A DNA stretch of 10,347 nt, from the NCBI GenBank assembly GCA_959596495.1, contig CAUFXK010000067.1:1-10347 (forward strand), in the 5' to 3' direction. A program made the position numbers and the translations under genes. This document shows positions 5,876 through 10,347 of the stretch, one piece after another. Position 1 is the stretch's first letter. Each line of letters opens with the position of its first letter. The notes beneath the pieces were generated by a model. That model searched no databases, had not been told where the DNA came from, and saw only the letters and a list, made by a program, of their open reading frames with translations. This DNA comes from an uncultured Collinsella sp. (GTDB lineage: Bacteria; Actinomycetota; Coriobacteriia; Coriobacteriales; Coriobacteriaceae).

Positions 5876-5920
5876 CAGGTAAATCCGTGTACCAATTTTT
5901 GGTATACGAATTTACCTGCG
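5874..5920. repeat. 47-bp near-perfect inverted repeat
   Basis: Arms of 21 bases (5874-5894 and 5900-5920) pair at 19 positions around the five-base centre ATTTT. The outer word is CGCAGGTAAAT / ATTTACCTGCG and the inner word TACCA / TGGTA. It ends one base before the first 177-bp repeat (5922). No T-run follows on either strand. The length and symmetry resemble a recombinase core site or a dimeric regulator operator. No second copy accompanies the other 177-bp repeat. Confidence 0.85.
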
Positions 5921-5934
5921 GTTTGTTGAAAACT

Positions 5935-5963
5935 CTGACATGCGCTGCCGACTTCATTAAAAT
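5935..5963 (+). promoter_or_regulatory. Promoter inside repeat copy 1
   Basis: CTGACA (5935-5940) and TAAAAT (5958-5963) are separated by exactly 17 bp, each matching consensus at five of six positions. Transcription would begin near 5970 and run through the palindromes into the SdpI-like gene, leaving a leader of about 180 bases. Confidence 0.6.
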
Positions 5964-6021
5964 CGATTGCCGATCAAGTCTTCCTATATATGCGAGCCCT
6001 GAGAAGCTGCGCTGTGAACCT

Positions 6022-6087
6022 GAGACCGCTATCGATCGGCCCGGTGCACCGGGCCGCTGTCCTCGAGCCGGCATCAGCTTGCCGGTC
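6022..6087 (+). ncRNA. Structured leader RNA segment, copy 1 (candidate)
   Basis: The RNA made from the repeat promoter would contain GAGACCG...CGGTCTC as an outer stem, the perfect palindrome at 6037-6056 as an inner hairpin, and CCGGC...GCCGG (6068-6084) as a third, partly competing stem. AAGCTG (6004-6009) can also pair with CAGCTT (6075-6080), crossing the outer stem. Alternative pairings suggest a switching leader, but I recognise no known riboswitch and see no U-tract. Confidence 0.3.
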
Positions 6088-6149
6088 TCAAAACGTATAC
6101 TTGATTTAAGGCGGAGTGGAATGTGGGCGCGCAAGGAGATGCGGAATCG

Positions 6150-6776
6150 ATGAGAGCCTCAAAAAAAATTACTGCAGTGTTATCATCTTTCATCCTCTCT
6201 ATTCTTCCATTTCTGATTCTATGGGCGGCTTGGTCAGTCCTCCCTGATACAATTCCCGCTCATTGGAGTGGGGGTGTGGTTGATCGATGGGGCAATAAGC
6301 TTGAATTGCTGGTTGTTCCGCTGTTTTCTCTGATTGGTTCTATTGCAATTTCTGTGTACCTTATTGTTTCCACGCGGCGAAGAGAGTTCGCGGATTTCTC
6401 TGTTCGAATGCGACGGGACTTTGTTGCGTGCTATATTTCTAATCTTCTTTTATCGACAACCTGCTCAGTGATAATTGCCGTTTGGGTTCAGTTGATTCTT
6501 ACGCAAAACACTGCGGTTGATGGGGGGCTTGGACTATCGATCCTGTATTCCCTTCCCGGGCTATATGTGATCTTGTGCGCCTTGCCGCCTTTTTATGCGA
6601 GCGGCGAGAGCAAAAAGGCAGAGCGCCTGATAACAGTTCTTATTGGCGGCGCGGAGATTGTTCTTTGTGGAATAGTGCTTGAAGGTTCGGCTGCCTCTTA
6701 TGCGATGATTGGACTGATGATTCTGTTCTGTGCGTTTGAGATTGTGTCACAGGTAAGGGATAGCCGGTCCTTATGA
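6150..6776 (+). CDS. DUF1648 membrane protein, SdpI-like immunity family
   Basis: The 208-residue protein starts at ATG 6150, with AAGGAG 11 bases upstream; GTG at 6123 in the same frame, behind GGCGGAG, is an alternative adding nine residues. It has about six helices (9-29, 53-74, 94-117, 130-149, 160-178, 181-199). After the first comes LPDTIPAHWSGGVVDRWGNK (31-50), the hallmark of DUF1648 (lPd-iP-HW---G--D-w--K). This domain occurs in SdpI, the Bacillus immunity protein against the toxin SdpC, of about the same size, and in other membrane proteins of Gram-positives. Self-protection from a membrane-active peptide is thus likely, but no sdpC-like gene is in view. The gene is A+T-rich and sits alone between perfect 177-bp repeats, with its promoter in the first. 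Confidence 0.85.
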   Translation: MRASKKITAVLSSFILSILPFLILWAAWSVLPDTIPAHWSGGVVDRWGNKLELLVVPLFSLIGSIAISVYLIVSTRRREFADFSVRMRRDFVACYISNLLLSTTCSVIIAVWVQLILTQNTAVDGGLGLSILYSLPGLYVILCALPPFYASGESKKAERLITVLIGGAEIVLCGIVLEGSAASYAMIGLMILFCAFEIVSQVRDSRSL

Positions 6777-6818
6777 GTTGAATTACGCGCGTGCGGATAT
6801 AAAGGGTGGCATGTTAAA

Positions 6819-6995
6819 TTTGTTGAAAACTCTGACATGCGCTGCCGACTTCATTAAAATCGATTGCCGATCAAGTCTTCCTATATATGCGAGCCCTGAG
6901 AAGCTGCGCTGTGAACCTGAGACCGCTATCGATCGGCCCGGTGCACCGGGCCGCTGTCCTCGAGCCGGCATCAGCTTGCCGGTCTCAAAACGTAT
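6819..6995 (+). repeat. 177-bp direct repeat, copy 2
   Basis: This is identical to 5922-6098, with the palindrome at 6934-6953. It starts 43 bases after the SdpI-like stop codon. Recombination between the copies would remove an 897-bp circle with the immunity gene and one repeat, or amplify it in tandem. Its promoter faces a 330-base stretch without a clear gene and then the antitoxin-like gene at 7328. Confidence 0.97.
6832..6860 (+). promoter_or_regulatory. Promoter inside repeat copy 2
   Basis: The same CTGACA / 17 bp / TAAAAT arrangement as in copy 1 (6832-6837 and 6855-6860). It would transcribe rightward out of the repeat toward the antitoxin-like gene. Confidence 0.55.
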
Positions 6996-7220
6996 GCCGT
7001 CCGGTACGACCAACAGCCGAGTCTTGCGCCCAGTTCGAGCAGCGCCAGAGCCCCGTGCCGGAACCCACGCAGCCGATGGCAGGGGAATTCAGCCGCGGCC
7101 ATCGAGGAGCCGACCCAGGGACGGCGCCCCCAGTCCTCGAAAGATTTCCACCGCCCCCTACAGGCCTGGATTGATTTAACAGTTGATTTAATCTGGCTGA
7201 ACAAGCCGAGCATGGGCCGG
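6996..7220. other. Region without a recognisable gene
   Basis: This G+C-rich stretch is open in several frames on both strands, but each translation is Pro/Arg/Gly/Ser-rich and lacks a start signal, so none can be preferred. TTGATTTAA occurs twice in tandem (7171-7179 and 7183-7191) and also at 6101-6109, just past repeat copy 1. Composition changes sharply at 6996 and again near 7170, suggesting joined pieces of different origin. Confidence 0.45.
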
Positions 7221-7226
7221 TTGACA
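7221..7226 (+). promoter_or_regulatory. -35-like element upstream of antitoxin gene
   Basis: A perfect TTGACA stands 102 bases before the antitoxin start, but the hexamer 17 bp on (GCAGAT) is a poor -10. A second possible -10, TAATAC (7293-7298), lies inside the operator nearer the gene, without a good -35. Which is used cannot be decided from sequence. Confidence 0.3.
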
Positions 7227-7291
7227 AAATGTAAGGTAAAAAAGCAGATACGACCGTACGCCGGTGCGGGGTTCGGGTGATGTGATAGAAA

Positions 7292-7307
7292 GTAATACAC
7301 GTATTAC
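7292..7307. promoter_or_regulatory. Palindromic operator of antitoxin-like gene
   Basis: GTAATACACGTATTAC has perfect 7-bp arms (GTAATAC / GTATTAC) around a two-base centre and ends 20 bases before the start codon. Ribbon-helix-helix antitoxins bind such short palindromes and repress their own operon. TAATAC in the left arm could be the -10, so binding would block transcription. The site is seen; autoregulation is inferred. Confidence 0.7.
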
Positions 7308-7327
7308 ATCTAACCGGGAGGTGCATC

Positions 7328-7522
7328 ATGGCAACCGCCACCGCAGCCCTGAGAACCCCCGAGGACCTCGCGAACAGGTACGACCGCCTGGCGAAGTCGA
7401 CGGGCCGCACGAAAACCTTCTACATGACGGAGGCGCTTGCCGCAGAGATAGGCAGGCTCGAATACGAGTACGGCCTCATGAATTATCCGGGAAGCGTTTG
7501 GTTGCGAGGTATGCCAGTGTGA
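7328..7522 (+). CDS. Ribbon-helix-helix antitoxin-like protein, toxin missing
   Basis: The 64-residue protein has an excellent start (GGGAGG, six bases, ATG). Residues 7-50 match the ribbon-helix-helix pattern of RelB/CopG-type antitoxins: a short N-terminal strand (TATAALRTP), helix with EDLANRYDRLAKSTGR, then TKTFYMTEALAAEIGRLEYE. Members usually continue after this point into a toxin-binding tail. Here the sequence changes at residue 51 into MNYPGSVWLRGMPV and stops, so the tail looks replaced by deletion or frameshift. No RelE/ParE-type toxin gene follows; the next gene is the convergent histidine kinase, 13 bases on. It may remain a DNA-binding autoregulator or be a decaying relic. Confidence 0.75.
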   Translation: MATATAALRTPEDLANRYDRLAKSTGRTKTFYMTEALAAEIGRLEYEYGLMNYPGSVWLRGMPV

Positions 7523-7542
7523 GGGCCTGATTCGTCAGGCCC
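7523..7542. terminator. Perfect hairpin with TTCG loop between convergent genes
   Basis: GGGCCTGA-TTCG-TCAGGCCC is a perfect 8-bp stem with a stable UUCG tetraloop on the plus strand. It begins directly after the antitoxin-like stop and contains the stop codon of the kinase (7535-7537). It suits a shared bidirectional terminator, although neither strand has a U-tract. Confidence 0.55.
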
Positions 7543-8932
7543 CGCACAGGGGGACCGCGATGGTGACCACCGCGCCGCCCGAGGGGCTGTTGGCGAGCGA
7601 GACGGAGCCCCCGTGGGCGCTCGCGGCCTCGGAGGCGACGTGGAGGCCGAGCCCGTAATGGCGGCCTCCGTCGCGCGAGGAGCGAGAGGAGTCGTCTGTG
7701 AAGAGGCGCTCGCAGCCGCGTTCGAGGGCGGCGGGAGAAAAGCCCGGTCCGTCATCGGCGACCTCGATGACGAGGTATCCACCAGCGACGTCGCAGGAGA
7801 CCACCACGCGCGAGCGCGCGTGCTCGGCAGCGTTGGCCACGAGGTTCGCGGCGGCTCGCGCCAGGGCGGTTCGGTCGAGTGGGGCCTCGGGCGCGCCCGC
7901 GACAGCGGGGCCCGTGGCCGCGTCGAGCGTCACGCCTCGCGCCCGGGCGATCTGGGCGGCCTCGGCGAGGACCTGCTCGCAGAGCTCGGCCGGCCGCATG
8001 GGGGCCCTCTCCGCCCCGCCGGACCCGCGCGAGGCCTCGATGAGCAGGCGCACGTAGCCGTCGAGCCTTTCGACACTGCCGGCTATGTCGCGCGCGGCGG
8101 CCGCGAGGTCGGCGTCTTTCTCGTCTTCCAGCTCCTCCGCCACGAAGTCGGCGTTGGCGCGCAGCACGGTGAGCGGCGTCTTGAGATCGTGGGCGAGCGA
8201 CGCCACCTGCTCGCGCTGCCCCCGCTCCGCGGCCCAGCGGGCCTCGAGCGACTCGGCGAGGGAGGCCCGCATGGCGTCCATCGCGGCGAGGACGTCGTTC
8301 ACCTCGCGCACGTTGGTGCTGCCGACCGCGAAGTCGAGCTCCCCCGCGCCGACGCGCCCCGCCGCCTCCGCGAGCGGCGCCATCTTGCGCGAGATCACGC
8401 GGCTCGCGCGGCGCGCCACGAGCGCGAGCGCGAGCGCGCTTCCCGCCGCGGCGCCGACGAGCATGAGGTTCTGCGGGTTGGGAAGCAGGCCGGCGAGATC
8501 GCGCGAGACCCACTGCGGCAGGTACTCGCTGGCGAGTGCGCATGCCCCGCCGTCCTTGAGCGGGAACGCGGAGTAGGTGAGGCCCGAGCCCCCGCCCTCG
8601 ATCTCCACTGTGCCCGGATCAGCGGCGAGTGCCGTACGGGCCATTTCCGTCGCGTCCTCGAGCCGCGTGCCCTCGAGGTCTGTCATCAGCACGTATCCGT
8701 CCTTGTTCAGGATGAGGTAGCGGTACGCCGTCGGCACGTCCTGCTGCCCGCAGACGCCGTCGCGTGCCAGGCCCTCCGCGACCTCGCGCGCATTGGCCGG
8801 CCCCCAGCTTGCCTCGTAGACGAAGCCCACATTGATCGCCGCGGAGAGCGCCATGAACGAGGCGAGCCACGCCGTGGCGACCGCCGCGAACGCGTAGGCG
8901 AAGTAGCGCGCGATGACGAAGGAGAGCGGCAT
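7535..8932 (-). CDS. Sensor histidine kinase, lantibiotic-resistance type
   Basis: I take ATG 8930-8932 (465 residues), starting MPLSFVIARYFAYAF; an upstream GTG (8969-8971) that overlaps the regulator's stop would add 13 Arg/Gly-rich residues. Order: first helix (about 5-33), an outside sensor domain of ~115 residues with two Cys, second helix (156-174), HAMP linker, then the kinase. Key residues are H248 in AHDLKTPLTVL, N-box NLVANAAEHA (N367), G1 DDGPGF (393-398) and G2 YGLGLHVA. The HDLKTP form of the H-box is found in kinases that sense lantibiotics and other cell-envelope attack. It presumably phosphorylates D51 of the regulator encoded immediately upstream. Composition is very G+C-rich, so the opposite strand also shows long open frames. 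Confidence 0.92.
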   Translation of the reverse strand: MPLSFVIARYFAYAFAAVATAWLASFMALSAAINVGFVYEASWGPANAREVAEGLARDGVCGQQDVPTAYRYLILNKDGYVLMTDLEGTRLEDATEMARTALAADPGTVEIEGGGSGLTYSAFPLKDGGACALASEYLPQWVSRDLAGLLPNPQNLMLVGAAAGSALALALVARRASRVISRKMAPLAEAAGRVGAGELDFAVGSTNVREVNDVLAAMDAMRASLAESLEARWAAERGQREQVASLAHDLKTPLTVLRANADFVAEELEDEKDADLAAAARDIAGSVERLDGYVRLLIEASRGSGGAERAPMRPAELCEQVLAEAAQIARARGVTLDAATGPAVAGAPEAPLDRTALARAAANLVANAAEHARSRVVVSCDVAGGYLVIEVADDGPGFSPAALERGCERLFTDDSSRSSRDGGRHYGLGLHVASEAASAHGGSVSLANSPSGGAVVTIAVPLCGA

Positions 8933-8958
8933 GCCCCCGCGACCTCGCGCCCCGGTCC

Positions 8959-9621
8959 TCAGAGCTGCCACTTGTACCCCATCCCCCAGACGGTCGCGAT
9001 CGGATCGGCGCCGGCCTCGGAGAGTTTCCTCCGGGCGCGGCTGACCTGCATGGATATGGCCGCGTCGTCGGCGTCGCTCTCCCAGCCGAGCACCGCCTCG
9101 CGGATCTGCGCGCGGCTCATGACCTGCCCGGGGTGGCGGGCGAGGTACTCGCAGATGGCGTACTCGGTGGGCGTGAGCGGCACGGCCTCTCCGCCCACGG
9201 CGAGGCCGCGCGCCCCGAGGTCGATCCGCACCTCCCCGAAGGAGAGGGCGTGCGAGCGCGGCCGGCGCTCACGGCGTAGATGGGCCGCGACCTTGGCGCG
9301 CAGCTCCGCGGCCCCGAAGGGCTTGCGGACGTAGTCGTCGGCGCCCAGGCCGTAGCCGGCCACGGCATCCTCCTCGGCCACGCGCGCGGTCAGGAAGACG
9401 ATGGGCCCGTCGAAGTCCGGGCGTATCTGCCGCACGAGCTCGAAGCCGTCGAGCCCCGGCATCATGACGTCGCAGAGCACGAGGTCGAAGCGCGAGAGGT
9501 CCATCCCCGGGACCGCCGTCGGGTCCGCTGTCTTGACGACCTCATGGCCGTCGCGGCCGAGGACGCGCGCGAGCGCGTCGAGGATCGCCCGTTCATCATC
9601 CACTGCCAGTATCCTCGCCAT
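8959..9621 (-). CDS. OmpR/PhoB-type response regulator
   Basis: The ATG at 9619-9621 follows AGGAGG by five bases; the frame extends further upstream but without a ribosome binding site and with non-conserved residues. The 220-residue protein has a receiver domain (1-115) with acidic pair D8/D9, phospho-acceptor D51 in LVLCDVMMPGLDG, T78 and K100 in DDYVRKPF. It also has a C-terminal winged helix (about 128-220) with VPLTPTEYAICEYLA, the recognition-helix segment ISMQVSRARRKL and the final TVWGMGYKW. It forms a two-component pair with the kinase, whose start lies 26 bases after its stop, and probably activates the transporter genes ahead of it in the same operon. Confidence 0.95.
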   Translation of the reverse strand: MARILAVDDERAILDALARVLGRDGHEVVKTADPTAVPGMDLSRFDLVLCDVMMPGLDGFELVRQIRPDFDGPIVFLTARVAEEDAVAGYGLGADDYVRKPFGAAELRAKVAAHLRRERRPRSHALSFGEVRIDLGARGLAVGGEAVPLTPTEYAICEYLARHPGQVMSRAQIREAVLGWESDADDAAISMQVSRARRKLSEAGADPIATVWGMGYKWQL

Positions 9622-9665
9622 GTTGACCTCCTGAAACTCTCGTCGGAATTGTACTAGCGCCGCAA

Positions 9666-9914
9666 TCAGCGGTCCAGAGCCCTGCGCGCAGCCGCGGGTG
9701 CCTCGGCCGCGTCGCACGCGCGGTAGCGCACGCCCGAGCCGCCGTGCGCCTCGATCTCGAGCCAGCCCTCGCCGTCCGACTCCCGCCCGAAGAAGATGAG
9801 CTGGAGCTCTCGGACATTGCCTCTGTCGTCCGCAGCGTCGAGCAGGGCATTCCCGCCCAGGACGAGCGCTGCAGAGAGGAGGACGAGCACGGCGGCGAGC
9901 GGCCTCCTACGCAT
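9666..9914 (-). CDS. Small signal-anchored protein in immunity operon
   Basis: The 82-residue protein starts at ATG 9912-9914 behind GGGAGG and overlaps the end of the permease gene by eight bases, so the two are translationally coupled. After MRRRP comes a hydrophobic stretch (residues 6-25, LAAVLVLLSAALVLGG), then a short outside domain with ELQLIFFGRESDGEGWLEIE and one Cys (RYRACDAAE). The tail is Ala/Arg-rich. No lipobox is visible. I do not recognise the family. Its place between transporter and two-component genes suggests an accessory immunity or sensing factor, similar in position to the small LanI/LanH-type proteins. Confidence 0.75.
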   Translation of the reverse strand: MRRRPLAAVLVLLSAALVLGGNALLDAADDRGNVRELQLIFFGRESDGEGWLEIEAHGGSGVRYRACDAAEAPAAARRALDR

Positions 9915-10347
9915 CTGCCCTCCCGTCCTCGAAGCGGCAGAACCAGGCGAGAAGGACGGCGGCGGCTGCCAGGGTGAGCACGAGGCTGGCGAGCGCAGTC
10001 GTGAGGAGAGGGCCCGCCGCGCGTGCGGCGTCGATGAAGGCCTCCACCCCGAGCGACCCCAGGCGCGCGGGCCACGCGAGCGGCACCCAGCTCAGGGGCG
10101 TCGCCAGGGCACCGGTGAGCTCGCCGGTCATGAGGCCGTGCGCAAGTCCGCCCACTGAGAAGAACGCGAGGAGCATTCCCGCCGCGCCGGCGCCGATGGC
10201 GGCGTTGCGGCCTAGGCGCAGGGCCAAGCCGAGCCCCAGCGCGTAGAGGGGCAGGCTGCCCAACACGATGCCCGCCCAGGCGGCCGCAAGCGGAGCGGGC
10301 CCGAGCGGCAGGCGCCCGGCGACGGCGAGCACGGCCCCGAACACGCC
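9907..10347 (-). CDS. ABC-2 permease, lantibiotic-immunity (LanG-like), partial
   Basis: The frame is open to the right edge, so the start lies outside; about 146 C-terminal residues are seen of a family usually near 250. Hydrophobic segments at about 20-45, 48-72 and 108-135 of the visible part alternate with short loops. SWVPLAWPARLG, a Trp/Pro-rich stretch before the last helix, is typical of the MutG/SpaG/CprC group. Such permeases pair with a second permease and an ATPase (LanF, LanE), which should lie beyond the edge, to push lantibiotics off the cytoplasmic membrane. The gene ends FEDGRADA and overlaps the next gene, so it is part of one leftward operon with the two-component system. 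Confidence 0.8.
   Translation of the reverse strand, partial: GVFGAVLAVAGRLPLGPAPLAAAWAGIVLGSLPLYALGLGLALRLGRNAAIGAGAAGMLLAFFSVGGLAHGLMTGELTGALATPLSWVPLAWPARLGSLGVEAFIDAARAAGPLLTTALASLVLTLAAAAVLLAWFCRFEDGRADA

Larger units (their letters stand above)
5922..6098 (+). repeat. 177-bp direct repeat, copy 1
   Basis: This block is identical base for base to 6819-6995 (offset 897). The match stops abruptly at both ends (G versus A before, A versus G after). Inside, in order, are a sigma70-type promoter, the word TCCTATATATGC, and a structured end holding the 20-bp palindrome CGGCCCGGTGCACCGGGCCG (6037-6056), enclosed by GAGACCG and CGGTCTC. It carries no credible gene of its own. It lies directly upstream of the SdpI-like gene and supplies its promoter and leader. 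Confidence 0.97.

Noticed and set aside
5866..6153. 95-codon plus-strand frame running through repeat copy 1
   Set aside because: It runs through the 47-bp inverted repeat, promoter and palindromes, has no Shine-Dalgarno, and its sequence after the repeat differs between copies. Structure explains the DNA better than coding.
5922..6995. Integron cassette with attC sites
   Set aside because: The repeats are identical, 177 bp long and lack the paired RYYYAAC/GTTRRRY ends of attC, and no integrase is visible.
5922..6995. CRISPR array
   Set aside because: There are only two repeat copies of 177 bp with a gene as spacer, far from CRISPR dimensions.
7613..9334. 573-codon plus-strand open frame
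   Set aside because: It is antisense to the kinase and regulator, which have full sets of catalytic motifs. Its Arg/Gly/Glu-rich translation is the usual shadow of very G+C-rich coding DNA.

Overview
The window looks like an accessory, repeatedly rearranged part of the chromosome of a high-GC Gram-positive bacterium. An actinobacterial gut commensal of the Coriobacteriia type would fit. That is inferred from the very G+C-rich two-component/transporter operon on the right, the strong GGAGG-type ribosome binding sites and the lantibiotic-immunity style of the operon; no rRNA or housekeeping gene is present to prove it. The left two thirds are visibly more A+T-rich, have patchy composition and carry many gene fragments, which suggests acquired DNA.

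Layout. 1-850: no intact gene of ordinary size. There are C-terminal ends of minus-strand genes without starts, one clear minus-strand terminator, and a 24-codon plus-strand ORF. 844-1117: a minus-strand 41-residue helical, lysine-tailed peptide with its own promoter, a sequestered Shine-Dalgarno and an insulating terminator; it resembles type I toxins or holin-like peptides. 1209-2181: plus-strand small membrane proteins of 151, 37 and 79 residues. 2194-2626: an N-terminally truncated DnaQ-type exonuclease remnant and three hairpins. 2632-4876: a minus-strand two-gene operon made of a single-chain ABC-2 permease/ATPase fusion and a membrane-anchored 142-residue protein. 4877-5870: mostly non-coding, with a gene-end fragment. 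5874-6995: a 47-bp inverted repeat, then a DUF1648 (SdpI-like) membrane protein gene held between two perfect 177-bp direct repeats, each carrying a promoter and a strong palindrome. 7292-7522: an operator plus a ribbon-helix-helix antitoxin-like gene without a toxin. 7535-10347: a minus-strand operon of an ABC-2 immunity-type permease (cut by the window edge), a small anchored protein, an OmpR-type response regulator and a HDLKTP-type histidine kinase.

Working together. The common theme is defence against membrane-active peptides. The right operon matches the layout of lantibiotic resistance loci (LanFEG transporter with LanRK). The DUF1648 protein resembles SdpI immunity proteins, and the fused ABC exporter and the small membrane proteins could also be immunity or export factors. 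I read the window as a bacteriocin-immunity accumulation zone with toxin/antitoxin remnants. The most unusual structure is the promoter-bearing 177-bp repeat pair around the SdpI-like gene.
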